Source of the DNA: JAGXRK01 sp963714415
Lineage (GTDB): Bacteria > Bacteroidota > Ignavibacteria > Ignavibacteriales > Ignavibacteriaceae
DNA length: 64,000 nt
Assembly: GCA_963714415.1 (NCBI GenBank)
Contig: CAVQOL010000005.1
Coordinates: 1 to 64,000, forward strand
Direction: 5' to 3'
Positions 11,124-21,511 of the stretch are shown here, one piece after another (within the stretch, counting starts at the first letter, position 1; each line of letters begins with the position of its first letter). The translations under genes were made by a program, and so were the position numbers. The notes under the pieces are model-generated. The model worked only from the letters and a program-made list of their open reading frames with translations, did not search any database and had not been told where the DNA came from.

Positions 11124-11186
11124 TGTCACCCTAAATTTATTTCAGGGTCTCTTTGATTGGATCCTGAAGCAGGTTCATTATGATAT
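11124..11186. repeat. Intergenic repeat remnant (TTTGTCACCCTAAATTT... type)
   Basis: A block between the kinase and the permease with TTTCAGGGTCTC and GGATCCTGAAGCAGGTTCA, resembling the GTCATxCTGAA...TTTCAGxATC units found at other gene ends in this window. It appears degenerate. Confidence 0.35.
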
Positions 11187-11208
11187 TGAATAAATAATGG
11201 AGCAGTTA

Positions 11209-12510
11209 ATGTCTAGCAAAAAATCGGAAAAAAGAAATCCATGGTTTTGGGTTCCTTCGCTTTATTATGCTGAAGGAATACCCTACGTAATAGTAATGGC
11301 TGTATCGGTTATTATGTATAAGCGGCTAGGCATATCCAATACTGATATTGCGCTTTATACAAGCTGGCTTTATCTGCCCTGGGTTATAAAACCATTGTGG
11401 AGTCCGGTTGTAGATATCTTCAAGAAAAAACGAAACTGGATAATTGTTATGCAGCTTATTGTAGGTGCAGGTTTGGCCGGGGTTGCATTAACGATTCCTG
11501 TTTCAAATTTCTTTCAGTATTCACTTGCTTTTCTTTGGCTGGTTGCATTCAGTTCGGCTACACACGATATTGCTGCTGACGGTTTTTATATGCTGGGACT
11601 TTCACAACACGACCAGGCCTGGTTTGTAGGGATTCGTTCTACTTTTTATCGCCTATCCATGATAACAGGACAAGGTGTGCTTGTAATTCTTGCAGGCTTT
11701 CTTGAAACTTCAACCGGAGATATACCTTTAGCCTGGTCAATTACATTTTTCATCATCGCCGGTTTGTTCATCCTATTTTTTGTTTATCATAAATTTATTC
11801 TTCCTTATCCGTCTACAGATGTTTCTGCAAGAAAAGATGAATCCAGTTCTGTACTCAATGAATTCTTTAAAACATTTGCTGCTTTCTTCAAAAAGAAAAA
11901 CATCGGGATCATTCTTGGATTTATTTTATTGTATCGTTTTGCAGAGTCACAGCTTATAAAATTAGCATCTCCGTTTTTGCTTGATCCACAGGATGTAGGT
12001 GGTATTGGATTGACAACTACTGAAATCGGTCTTGTTTACGGCACAATCGGAATTATCTGCCTTACACTTGGCGGTATTGTTGGAGGAATCGTTATTGCTA
12101 AACACGGTCTTAAATTCTGGCTATGGCCAATGATAATCGCTATTAACCTGCCTGATCTGGTTTATGTTTTTCTTTCATATACTCAGACAACTGATTTATG
12201 GCTAATTAGCTTAATGGTAGGTATTGAACAGCTTGGTTATGGTTTCGGATTTACTGCTTATATGCTTTACCTGATTTACATTTCGGAAGGGGAGTACAAA
12301 ACTTCTCACTATGCAATTGCAACGGGTTTTATGGCATTAGGGATGATGATACCGGGTATGTGGAGCGGGTGGTTACAAGAATTAATTGGTTACCAGCATT
12401 TTTTTATTTGGATTTGTATTTCCACAATACCTGGATTTATCATAACATACTTCTTAAAAATTGATCCCGAGTTCGGCAAAAAAACCAATGAAAACAATAA
12501 TCAACAATAA
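11209..12510 (+). CDS. AmpG-like major facilitator superfamily permease
   Basis: A 12-segment MFS transporter beginning NPWFWVPSLYYAEGIPYV, the form typical of Bacteroidota AmpG-family proteins (muropeptide permeases). The ATG at 11209 is chosen over 11197 because GGAG lies 6 bases before it. The product is 433 residues with hydrophilic ends. AmpG imports anhydro-muropeptides or disaccharides across the inner membrane; the adjacent amino-sugar kinase and the amidase-NamZ lipoprotein make import of cell-wall fragments the best guess. Transport of another sugar or nucleotide cannot be excluded. Confidence 0.75.
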   Translation: MSSKKSEKRNPWFWVPSLYYAEGIPYVIVMAVSVIMYKRLGISNTDIALYTSWLYLPWVIKPLWSPVVDIFKKKRNWIIVMQLIVGAGLAGVALTIPVSNFFQYSLAFLWLVAFSSATHDIAADGFYMLGLSQHDQAWFVGIRSTFYRLSMITGQGVLVILAGFLETSTGDIPLAWSITFFIIAGLFILFFVYHKFILPYPSTDVSARKDESSSVLNEFFKTFAAFFKKKNIGIILGFILLYRFAESQLIKLASPFLLDPQDVGGIGLTTTEIGLVYGTIGIICLTLGGIVGGIVIAKHGLKFWLWPMIIAINLPDLVYVFLSYTQTTDLWLISLMVGIEQLGYGFGFTAYMLYLIYISEGEYKTSHYAIATGFMALGMMIPGMWSGWLQELIGYQHFFIWICISTIPGFIITYFLKIDPEFGKKTNENNNQQ

Positions 12511-12538
12511 TGTGAAATTTCTTATTTAGGGATATGCC

Positions 12539-14644
12539 ATGAGAAAAAATGTTTTATTTACTTTAACTTTTTTATTATTAACAAACATTATGTTTCCACA
12601 GAATTACGAACAAAATAATCCTTTCTTTCAGGAATGGAATACGCCTTTTCAAACTCCTCCATTTGATCAGATTAAAGATGAGCATTTTCTTCCTGCTTTA
12701 ATGGAAGGAATTAAACAAAGACGCGTTGAATTAGATCTTATCATAAACAATACGGATGAACCAACCTTTGTAAATACAATCGAAGCAATGGAGAAGAGTG
12801 GAAAATTTCTCTCAAAAGTTTCAAGAGTATTTTTTAGTCTAAACGGCGCAAATTCCAATCCGCAGTTACAAAAAGTTGCTGAGCAAATAACTCCAGAATT
12901 ATCTCAACTCAACAATGATATTTATCTCAACGAAGATTTATTTAAAAGGATTAAATCGATAAATGATGAAAAAGAGAATCTTAATCTTACTAAAGAACAA
13001 CTGAAAGTTCTTGATAATTATTATTCTGATTTTGTAAGAAGCGGAATTGCTCTTAATGAGGCAGATAAATCGCGACTCAGAAAAATCAATGATGAATTAA
13101 GTATGCTTCAATTAAAATTTGGTGATAATCTTCGTAAAGAAACAAATACAATTGGCTTGGTTGTTGAAAATAAAGAAGATCTCATCGGTTTGCCTGATGC
13201 CGTCATTCAGGGTGCATCAGAACTTGCAGAGCAAAATGGATTGAAAGGGAAGTGGGCTTTCAATCTTCAGAGACCAAGTTTTACTCCTTTCTTGCAATAT
13301 TCCGAAAAAAGAGAATTGAGAGAAATTCTTTATAAGGCTTATATCAATCGCGGTAACAACAAGAATGATAACGATAATAAAAAAATACTCACAAAGATTG
13401 CATCACTTCGGGTTGAGAAAGCAAACCTATTAGGGTATAAAACCTATGCTGATTTCAAACTTGAAAAGAATATGTCAAAAAATTCTGAAAATGTTTTGAA
13501 CTTCTTAAATGATTTGTGGATTCCGGCAATTGCCCAGGCTAAGATTGAAGTTGCTGATATACAGAAAATTATTGAACAAGAAGGAAATGATTTTAAACTT
13601 GAAGCTTGGGATTGGTGGTACTATGCCGAGAAAGTAAAAAAAGAAAAATACGCTCTTGATGAAGAAATGCTGCGTCCTTATTTCAAAATGGAAAATGTTC
13701 GTCAGGGTGCTTTTGATGTAGCTACAAAGTTATGGGGAATACAGTTTATAAAACTTAACAATGTTTCCGTTTATCAACCTGATGTTGAAGTTTACGAAGT
13801 GAGAGAATCAGATGGAACTCATATAGGACTAATTTATACAGATTATTATCCTCGTGACGGTAAGAGAGCAGGAGCGTGGGCTGGCAGTTATAGAAGTCAA
13901 TCAAATATTGATGATGAGTTTATAACTCCTTTAGTATATAATGTTGGTAATTTCTCTAAGCCAACAGAAGGTAAACCTGCTTTATTAAGTTTTGATGAAG
14001 TGAATACTTTGTTCCACGAATTTGGTCACGGATTAAATTCATTGTTCAGTAAATCGACTTATCCGGGTGCAAAACGCTCTCCGGTTGATTTTGTTGAGCT
14101 TCCATCACAGATAATGGAAAACTGGGCTTCTCATCCGGACGTTTTAAGAATGTATGCAAGACATTATTTAACTAATGAAGTAATTCCTGATGAACTGATT
14201 CAAAAAATTCAGAATTCACAATACTTCAACAAAGGATTTGAAACGGTTGAATATCTTGCCGCTTCATTTCTTGATATGAATTGGCATACAATTACAACAG
14301 TTGCAGAATACGATGCTTTAACATTTGAAGAAGAGAGGCTGAACAAAATAGGATTGATTGATGAAATAGCATCACGTTATCAAAGCACAAACTTTAATCA
14401 TATTTTTGGCCAGGATGGTTACTCTGCAGGATATTATGGTTATTACTGGGCTGCTGTGCTTGATGCCGATGCATTTGAAGCATTTGTTGAAACTGATCTA
14501 TTTGATGAAAAAACTGCTGAACTTTTCAGAACTCATATTCTTGAAAGAAGCGGAAGTGAAGATCCTATGGATCTTTATATTAAATTCAGAGGCAGAGAAC
14601 CAAAGGTTGATGCTTTGCTAAAAAGATTCGGGTTTTATAAATAG
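12539..14644 (+). CDS. dcp: M3-family peptidyl-dipeptidase (Dcp), exported
   Basis: A zinc metallopeptidase that releases C-terminal dipeptides. The active-site helix FHEFGHGLNSLFS is present (two His and Glu), with the third zinc ligand in the following helix (FVELPSQIMENW). Length 701 fits Dcp. An N-terminal signal segment (MRKNVLFTLTFLLLTNIMFP) suggests a periplasmic or secreted form. It starts 29 bases after the AmpG-like gene in the same direction and may be co-transcribed, consistent with digestion of peptides next to cell-wall salvage functions. The frame is intact. Confidence 0.9.
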   Translation: MRKNVLFTLTFLLLTNIMFPQNYEQNNPFFQEWNTPFQTPPFDQIKDEHFLPALMEGIKQRRVELDLIINNTDEPTFVNTIEAMEKSGKFLSKVSRVFFSLNGANSNPQLQKVAEQITPELSQLNNDIYLNEDLFKRIKSINDEKENLNLTKEQLKVLDNYYSDFVRSGIALNEADKSRLRKINDELSMLQLKFGDNLRKETNTIGLVVENKEDLIGLPDAVIQGASELAEQNGLKGKWAFNLQRPSFTPFLQYSEKRELREILYKAYINRGNNKNDNDNKKILTKIASLRVEKANLLGYKTYADFKLEKNMSKNSENVLNFLNDLWIPAIAQAKIEVADIQKIIEQEGNDFKLEAWDWWYYAEKVKKEKYALDEEMLRPYFKMENVRQGAFDVATKLWGIQFIKLNNVSVYQPDVEVYEVRESDGTHIGLIYTDYYPRDGKRAGAWAGSYRSQSNIDDEFITPLVYNVGNFSKPTEGKPALLSFDEVNTLFHEFGHGLNSLFSKSTYPGAKRSPVDFVELPSQIMENWASHPDVLRMYARHYLTNEVIPDELIQKIQNSQYFNKGFETVEYLAASFLDMNWHTITTVAEYDALTFEEERLNKIGLIDEIASRYQSTNFNHIFGQDGYSAGYYGYYWAAVLDADAFEAFVETDLFDEKTAELFRTHILERSGSEDPMDLYIKFRGREPKVDALLKRFGFYK

Positions 14645-14690
14645 AAAGATGTGATTGATTCGAATTGATATCAAGAAATAATTATTAGAT

Positions 14691-14724
14691 GAAACCTTCG
14701 GGATTAAATAATTCCGAAGGTTTC
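14691..14724. terminator. Bidirectional rho-independent terminator
   Basis: GAAACCTTCGG pairs with CCGAAGGTTTC around a short loop, with T-rich sequence on the right side. It sits between the convergent dcp and amidohydrolase genes and can serve both. Confidence 0.8.
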
Positions 14725-14733
14725 AATTTTATT

Positions 14734-16392
14734 TTATCTCTGATAAATTATCTTACCATCAAATACTGTAATCTCAACAACGACATTTTCAATTTCGACA
14801 GGATTAATAGTTAGTATATCATCACTCAAAACAACCAGATCTGCAAGTTTGCCAACTTCAATACTGCCTTTAATATTTTCTTCAAATGATGCAAAGGCAG
14901 AATTTATAGTATAACATTTAATTGCATCTTCAACAGATATTTTTTGTTCGGGAACCCAGCCGTCAGGATTTTTATCATCAAGTGTTCTTCTTGTAACAGC
15001 AGCGTAAATTCCCCAAAGTGGGTTTAATGGAGCCACATACCAATCTGTTCCAAAACAAAGTTTTACTCCTGCCTCTAAAAATGATTTGAAGGGATAAGTA
15101 TATTTTATACGTTCCGGCCCGATTCTCTTTTCTGCCCAGACACCATCATCAATGCAATGATATGGTTGAACAGAAGCAATAACACCTAGCTCTGCAAACC
15201 TTGGTATGTCTTCAAATCTTACATGCTGTGCATGCTCAATCCTGAATCTTCTGTCCCATTCAGGATTTTCATTAATAATTTTCCCAAACAGATCAAGCAT
15301 ATAAGAATTTGCTTTATCTCCTATGGCATGAACAGAAATTTGAAGTTGATTTTTGTCGGCATCCAAACACCATTTTTCCATACTGCCGTCTGTTATAATA
15401 TCCATAGCCAAACCGGTTGTTAACGTATCCTGATCATATCTTTCAAAAAACCAGGCAGTACTTGAACCAAGCGAACCATCTGCAAATGCTTTGAGAGAAC
15501 CCATTCTTAAATACTCATTACCATAACCAACTTTAATATTTTTATTAACATGATCTTTATAATCTGAAATAGGCCAGCGTGTATAAATTCTGCAGGTAAG
15601 TTTACCTTCTTGTCTTGCTCTTTGAAATGCAGTGAGTGCAGCATCATAGGTTATATCCTGAACACTTGTAATACCTAATTTTTTTGTTTCTTCAATTGCT
15701 GCAAGTAAAGCCTCATAATTTTCTTCTTCGGTTGGATCAGGGATAATTTTATTTATGAAATACATAGCATTGTCTTTAAGCACGCCGGTTGGCTCACCAG
15801 TCACGGGATCTTTTACTATTAAACCTCCGTCAGGACTTTCAGTATCTTTAGTTATCCCTGCCATTTTAAGAGCAAAAGAATTTGCAACACCCATATGACC
15901 GTCAAGTCTGTCAACAAAAACAGGTTGATTTGAAACAGCTTCATCAATCATTTCTTTTGTTGGAAGATCATTTACTTCCCACTTTTCATGATCCCAGTAG
16001 CCGCCTGTTATCCATTTGCCAGGATGTTTTTCTGCATAGTCCTTAAGAATTTGTTTAAACTCTGTTGTAGAATTCGCTGGACGAAGATCAATCCCCAGTA
16101 AATAAAATCCGCCACTGATGAAATGAACGTGGTTATCAATGAAACCGGGCAGCATAAGCTTTCCGTTAAGATCAACAACTTTCGTTGACTTGTCAATTAA
16201 GCTTTGCGCTTCTTCATTTGAACCAACAAAAGAAATTTTGTTTCCTTCTACAATGACTGATTCCGCATGGGATTGTTTCTCATTGACTGTATATATTTTC
16301 CCGTTTATGAATGCTGTTTTCATCTGCTGTGCCTGTGAAAAAAAAGTAAATAAGAATATTAATAACAGATATTTAGTGAATCTGAATTTCAT
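14734..16392 (-). CDS. YtcJ-like amidohydrolase, exported
   Basis: Amidohydrolase_3 superfamily metal-dependent hydrolase. The metal-binding GFIDNHVHFISGG comes early, followed by SVHAIGDKAN, RIEHAQHV and FGTDWYVAP, all at the expected positions. Start chosen at 16392, where GAGGT precedes the ATG; this gives 552 residues with a signal peptide (KYLLLIFLFTFFSQAQQ). YtcJ-like proteins hydrolyse amide or related bonds of mostly unknown substrates. It reads 45 bases after the NlpC/P60 gene in the same direction and may share its transcript. Confidence 0.85.
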   Translation of the reverse strand: MKFRFTKYLLLIFLFTFFSQAQQMKTAFINGKIYTVNEKQSHAESVIVEGNKISFVGSNEEAQSLIDKSTKVVDLNGKLMLPGFIDNHVHFISGGFYLLGIDLRPANSTTEFKQILKDYAEKHPGKWITGGYWDHEKWEVNDLPTKEMIDEAVSNQPVFVDRLDGHMGVANSFALKMAGITKDTESPDGGLIVKDPVTGEPTGVLKDNAMYFINKIIPDPTEEENYEALLAAIEETKKLGITSVQDITYDAALTAFQRARQEGKLTCRIYTRWPISDYKDHVNKNIKVGYGNEYLRMGSLKAFADGSLGSSTAWFFERYDQDTLTTGLAMDIITDGSMEKWCLDADKNQLQISVHAIGDKANSYMLDLFGKIINENPEWDRRFRIEHAQHVRFEDIPRFAELGVIASVQPYHCIDDGVWAEKRIGPERIKYTYPFKSFLEAGVKLCFGTDWYVAPLNPLWGIYAAVTRRTLDDKNPDGWVPEQKISVEDAIKCYTINSAFASFEENIKGSIEVGKLADLVVLSDDILTINPVEIENVVVEITVFDGKIIYQR

Positions 16393-16436
16393 GATAACCT
16401 CGAAGGTGATTAAATAAAATGACACATTTTCAATTT

Positions 16437-17636
16437 CTATTTTATTTTATAAAAACTGTTATCCATAATTTTAACTAATCCTTTAGTTCCAATGGAATTA
16501 AGAATTCTTTTTGCACGAATAAATCCGCTTTTGCGGTAATCACTATAATAAGATTTATTGGGATTAAAACTATTAATCCTTACTCTGCCTGCATCGTGAA
16601 TGAAATCCCCATCTCCAATATAAATTGCGACGTGGGTAATTCTTTCTTTCTTGTCTCCTTTTGCTTTTGTTCCAAAGAACAGTAGATCACCAGCTTTAAG
16701 ATTTTCCCATCCATTTTCTGTATGAATCAGTTCACCTGTATTCACCTGTTGGGATGCATCGCGTGGAAGAATTATTCCATTCAAGAAGAAAACAGTTTTA
16801 GTAAATCCGCTGCAATCCATTGCTTTGGATGAAGTGCCACCCCAAAGATATGGAACACCCATAAATCTATGTGCTTCCTTTAAAATATTTTCCGGAGTTG
16901 GATTTACATTGTCATACCATTCATTAAATGGTTTACATTCATCTTTAATAACGAATGCTTCTCTACCATCAGGAAAATTAACTTTGTAATATTCCTTCTC
17001 TTCGCTAATTAGTTTAAGAAGATTTCCAATTGCCAGATCAGAAACTCTTTGCGAATTTTCATCTGGCTGTGAAAATGCAAATCCATAATCATTCAGATAA
17101 ATAATTTTCTCGGAACTTATCCAATCGTTTAACTCTGCTTTAGTCATCTGTTGAAATCCGTCATCATCAAGCCAGGAGATATAACCGTCAGGCGTCTGAA
17201 CAAGGTAAAATCCCCATTTACCTTTCTTTAAAACATTTATTGGAGTTCCTAAAATTGCCTGTGTAGATAATTCTTCAGGATGATCTGGATTCGCACGGAG
17301 ATTAGCAACCGAAAGATTAATAACTCCATAAATTTTTTCGCCAAGATCTTTCGAGGGAAGCAATTCAATTTTATCAGCCGTTGAGATCTTTTCTTTATTT
17401 AACTGTTCTATTAATTCCATTTTTGCCTCTGCAAGATTCGTTTCACCTTTAATTGTAAATCTGTTTGCTGATTTTTCTGTTTCAATGTTGAATATCGCAA
17501 CACGTTTATCAGGAGCATATTTTGTTTTTACTTCTGTTATGGCTGAATTTATTTTTTCCATTGTTCCATTTTCTTGTGGAAATGAGCAAACTGTAATAAA
17601 TATTATTGTAAGGATTAGTAATATAATTTTATTCAT
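16437..17636 (-). CDS. NlpC/P60 cell-wall endopeptidase with SH3-like domains, exported
   Basis: The C-terminal NlpC/P60 domain has the catalytic cysteine in MDCSGFTKT, the histidine in THVAIYIGDG and a polar partner in DFIHDAGRV. Two bacterial SH3-type domains lie between about residues 115 and 240 (GVINLSVANLRANP and the stretch after it). An N-terminal signal segment starts at the ATG at 17636, which has AGGAC upstream; this gives 399 residues. Such enzymes cut gamma-D-Glu-diaminopimelate bonds in peptidoglycan stem peptides, as YkfC does during peptide salvage. The frame is intact. Confidence 0.88.
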   Translation of the reverse strand: MNKIILLILTIIFITVCSFPQENGTMEKINSAITEVKTKYAPDKRVAIFNIETEKSANRFTIKGETNLAEAKMELIEQLNKEKISTADKIELLPSKDLGEKIYGVINLSVANLRANPDHPEELSTQAILGTPINVLKKGKWGFYLVQTPDGYISWLDDDGFQQMTKAELNDWISSEKIIYLNDYGFAFSQPDENSQRVSDLAIGNLLKLISEEKEYYKVNFPDGREAFVIKDECKPFNEWYDNVNPTPENILKEAHRFMGVPYLWGGTSSKAMDCSGFTKTVFFLNGIILPRDASQQVNTGELIHTENGWENLKAGDLLFFGTKAKGDKKERITHVAIYIGDGDFIHDAGRVRINSFNPNKSYYSDYRKSGFIRAKRILNSIGTKGLVKIMDNSFYKIK

Positions 17637-17690
17637 CTGTAGTCCTGAAATTGTGAATAAAGACAAGAAATTATTATTACTGCAAATATA

Positions 17691-17717
17691 AAAAAAAGGC
17701 GTCCATAAAAGGACGCC
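17691..17717 (-). terminator. Rho-independent terminator of the T9SS-substrate gene
   Basis: On the minus strand GGCGTCC pairs with GGACGCC and is followed by seven T residues. It lies 20 bases after the stop codon at 17739. Confidence 0.85.
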
Positions 17718-17738
17718 ATGAATCGAAAAATAATGAAG

Positions 17739-19330
17739 TTATTTAATGAAGGTCATTTTCTTAACATCGGAATATTTGCCGGCATTAAGCTTGTAGAAAT
17801 AGATTCCGCTTGAAAGCTGGGAAGCATCAAAATTTTCAGTATAACTTCCTGCAGGAAGCTCTTTTGAAATGATTTCTTCTATTTCGATTCCGAGAATATT
17901 GTATATTTTTAGCTCAACAAAAGTCTGTTCTGGAATACTAAAAGAAATTTTTGTACTTGGATTGAATGGGTTTGGATAGTTTTGATTTAAGCTATAATTG
18001 ATTGGAATTTCAAAAATATTATCTACAGATGTTGGTTGTGGAATTCTGATATCTCCGTAAAACAAAGTATCTGGTCCATAAGGATATGCTGCTCTGTTTC
18101 CTGCTATGGCAACAATCTGTCTGGCTCGATTAGTAAAATATCCTTGTCTGGTATCAGTTCTTACCATAAGTCCACCAAAATAATTTTTTAGGTCGTCCGG
18201 TATTTCAATTGGATCTGTCCAATTTAAGCAATCGTAGCTGAAAGTAACATGAATATTTTTATTTTTTATCCATAAATACATAGTGAATACACCATGCTCA
18301 TCACAATGCAGCGTAAAATAATTTAGTGTATCTGTTACAGGGAGATTGATAGATGCTGTTTGTGGTGCTTCGAAATTTTTTGATACTCTTAATTCAGGGA
18401 GGTCCGATGTCTTATCATATAAATAAGTAATGTAGGAGTTATATTCAGGATCTAAAACTGCATCAAATCGGTTCCATGTAACAGCAATGTTATCTGATAA
18501 TTCTACGGGAGTTCCCCATCCAGTATCCATTATTCAAAATGTAAAATAGTTTTTTCCCATCTGGATGGTTTCGGGCTGCTACCAAGCAAAGTTTTCCGGA
18601 AGTATCTGCAAGAATTATATATTTATCATAAATACCTCTGTCAATTCCGGCATCTGTAAATTCTACAATAGTAGTGCGTCGAACTCCATGTATCACTTGA
18701 AGAATACCGAATCCATTCCCATGCTATTCCACCATAATTCATCCAACCATACTTATTTGCAAAAAGATGAACATCATTATTTGCATCAACCAGAACATTC
18801 TCAATAACCGGTCCATTGTTGGATGAGCTGTGTGCAGCTACTGCCTCAACAACCCATGATCCTGTTTTATTATGCACACAATAAAGATCGTATTCAAATT
18901 CATGATAGAAAGTTACACCTGTAGGATTTGAATAGTTATATAAAGAATGGGCAGTAAAGCCGATGAATACTTTTCCATTGAGATCTACTGCTAAGCTTGC
19001 GTTTCGAATATCGCCTTCATGTCCGGTAATAATTTGTTCTTTCTGCCAGGTTTGTCCTTCATCTGTAGACTTGTAATAATATAATTCATAGTTATCTACA
19101 TAAGCCACATGTAAATATCCGTCTACCGGGTCTTCAATAAAAGAATTTATTGTCCAATGTCCAAAACTAGTGTAGTTAGCGGAAGATGTGTAAAAAGGTT
19201 CACCCACATCAATATCGTATGTGTTATATATTAAACTGTCGGGTAAAGATTGAGCTTGAATATCAACACAGAACGAAAAAAATAATAATATGGGTATTAT
19301 TAATTTCACAGAAGTAAATGTTCTTCTCAT
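17739..19330 (-). CDS. Secreted BNR/sialidase-like repeat protein with T9SS C-terminal sorting domain, two frameshifts
   Basis: Signal peptide at the N-terminus, then a series of short beta-propeller-like units (DNYELYYYKSTDEGQTWQ, TFSYDCLNWTDP), ending in a type A T9SS sorting domain (NQNYPNPFNPSTKISFSIP, SSGIYFYKLNAGKYSDVKKM). It should be exported by Sec, then moved across the outer membrane by the T9SS, of which sprA is in this window. Three frames are needed: 19330 to about 18690, about 18690 to 18515, and about 18515 to 17739. Both breaks are fixed by removing one base (an extra T near GGAGTTCGACG, an extra A near AATAATGGATAC). The joined product is about 530 residues; its ligand is unknown. 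Confidence 0.8.
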
Positions 19331-19676
19331 TTTGTTTTTCCTTTGTGGTTATTAGTGGTAATTGAAATAGAGTTGAGATTGTCTTTTCAAAAATCATACC
19401 TGTTTCATTGAAAAGCAGGGAAGAGAGGATTTCTATTATAAGTAAATGAAAACGTTTTGTTATCCACGACAGATTGAATGCAGAAATTTATATTGATAAC
19501 TATTCTAACATACAATATTTTTTTATAAATAGTCTTACATTAATGTTAATAGTTGATAGTCGGAAAGCAATTTCCATAGCTAACGTAGTATCTTTTTGAT
19601 ATGTCTGTCTCAAGATGGAAAAAAATTCTTTATGAACATCAATAAGAATATCCTGATGAAATAGAGTTAAATAAAA
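19331..19676. other. Intergenic region between the T9SS-substrate and transglutaminase genes
   Basis: About 345 bases of AT-rich sequence with no ORF that I can support. An imperfect hairpin (CTTTTCA ... TGAAAAG) lies near 19384-19413. It probably contains the promoter of the T9SS-substrate gene and the 3' end of the transglutaminase transcript. Confidence 0.35.
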
Positions 19677-21104
19677 TCACTCTGATGCTTTATACTCAAC
19701 TTTCATATTATAATTCCATTTATCAAAGTAAAGATTTCCACCCCGCCATTCGAGTTCGCCTCGTTGGAAGTCAACTGTTTCACTTCTTGGAAATATTTTT
19801 GCGGGAAATAGAGGTTTTGAATAATCGTCATTTACTAATAAGATGATATGAATCTGTGCTACCAAGAAAGAAATATTTTTCATCATCAATTTCCGAATCC
19901 ACAAGTCCGAATGATTGATCAACAGGGACCCAGCCGTAACCTTCAAAATAAATTTCACTCCAGTCGTGCAGATTAACTTCGCCCGGATGCAGCATCCATC
20001 CGCTTTGCCATTTTGCAGGAATTCCGTTGTACCTGCAAAGTGTCATGAATAAAAGAGTTTTGATTCCGCAGTCACCGTGCATTCTTGAAATACAGTAATC
20101 AGAAATGTTTTCTATTGTAGAATATTCTCTTGCACCAGCCCATGGAATGTTTTGTGAAATCCACGTAAAGATTTTTTTTGCGATTAAGTAGGGATTTGTT
20201 TCATCACCAACAATTTCTTTAGATAGATTTTTAATCTTATCAGTAAAAACAATATGCGGCGTTTTTTCAGCAATATAAGTTTTATATAATCCGGATTCTT
20301 TATTGTAAGGTTTAATCAGATCAGGCTCAATGAAATTTATTTCTGCAAACATTGTAACTTCAAGGACCATATGAAAAATTGTTGGCTGATCTTTTTGCGC
20401 AACTTTTTCAACATAAACTGTTCGCTGCTGATTATTATTATCAGCTATAACATATTCATCAGAGTTTATGGCTAAAAGTTTAACATCAACCTGTCTCGTG
20501 ATGACCTTCACGTGGAAAAGGAAGCCAGCATCGTATAACTTCACCGTGTGGAACGGCGTCTGGTTTGACAGTTACAGTATAATCAAGACTTAATACAACA
20601 GGTTTAACTAAAGTTTCATAAGAATTAGCCGACTCATCAAGAGCTTTTGGAATGTAATCCTCAAGGAATACATCCAGACCATCCTTTTGGTATCCATCAA
20701 CTTTTTCTTTCTGTTTCTTTGCTTCCTTGTTTATTCTGAAAAGATTTGAAGCAGCTCTTGCGAAATACCATTTCTGTCCATCAATTATCTTAAATTCGAG
20801 GGAACCATCATTTTCCCATTTCTCTAAATCTTTTTCTTTTGCATCAGGATAATATTTATTTACAAACTGCAAAACATCTTCTGCAGTTTTATTAAAATCT
20901 TTTCTTATTCTACCCATTCTTTCTTTTTCAAACTGAAGTTCAAAGATTTCGCCAGGACTAAGATTTTCTGAAGCTAATTTTTGATCAATCATTTCGGTTG
21001 CTTTAGCAAATTCGCCTGAATTGAACTAATTGGTTGATATCTGTAAAACGGGTTTGTGCTGAGATGATTGTTGTTAACATTGTAATTAAGATGATTGTTT
21101 TCAT
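19677..21104 (-). CDS. Exported transglutaminase-like cysteine protease-fold protein, three frameshifts
   Basis: The core domain has the transglutaminase triad: Cys in MHGDCGIKTLLF, His in NLHDWSEIYF and Asp in GWVPVDQSFG. The start is the ATG at 21104 with GGAG upstream, giving signal peptide MKTIILITMLTTIISAQTRF. Three +1 breaks occur: near 21028 (an extra C, restoring NQLVNSGEFAKATEM), near 20505, and near 19846 (an extra A, restoring YHLIVNDDYSKPL). The joined product is about 475 residues. The N-terminal third is charged and predicted helical. Related proteins are exported peptidases or cross-linkers of unknown substrate. Confidence 0.8.
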
Positions 21105-21130
21105 TGAGTTACTCCAGATAGACTGTTTAT

Positions 21131-21155
21131 GTCATTCCCGCGAAAGCGGGAATCT
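21131..21155. repeat. Left inverted repeat flanking the GIY-YIG gene
   Basis: GTCATTCCCGCGAAAGCGGGAATCT, itself a palindromic hairpin (ATTCCCGC/GCGGGAAT). It is inverted, with 2 mismatches in 25, relative to the copy at 21512-21536. Confidence 0.7.
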
Positions 21156-21199
21156 ATGGCTGCATTAGTCGTAAAATTAGCAAAAAGAACATTCATAAA

Positions 21200-21490
21200 T
21201 TAAAACAAATCATTGTATAAATCACACCAATCAGGATTCATTTCCTCTATTAATTTGATTTTCCATTTTCGATTCCATTTCTTTAATCTTTTCTCTCTTG
21301 TTAGAGCATCTTTTATATCATTATAGCTTTCAAAATATACTAGATTATGAATTCTGTATTTCTTAGTAAAACCTTCAATTATATCTTCTTTATGTTCACC
21401 AACTCTCCGTTTAAGATTATTTGTTACACCTATATAAATTGTTCCATTCTTCTTGTTAGCTAAAATGTAAACATAATATTGCTTGATCAT
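21200..21490 (-). CDS. Small GIY-YIG nuclease-domain protein
   Basis: A single-domain 96-residue GIY-YIG protein of the UPF0213/YhbQ type. YYVYILANKK and GTIYIGVTNNLKRRVGEH contain the GIY and YIG elements and the catalytic Arg; the Glu-bearing helix lies in REKRLKKWNR. The start at 21490 is chosen; the frame is open further upstream but there it translates the palindromic repeat (SFPRRRES), so that part is unlikely to be coding. The gene sits exactly between two inverted repeats, which suggests the nuclease and repeats form a unit. Confidence 0.8.
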   Translation of the reverse strand: MIKQYYVYILANKKNGTIYIGVTNNLKRRVGEHKEDIIEGFTKKYRIHNLVYFESYNDIKDALTREKRLKKWNRKWKIKLIEEMNPDWCDLYNDLF

Positions 21491-21511
21491 TATAATTATT
21501 CTTTCTACAAT

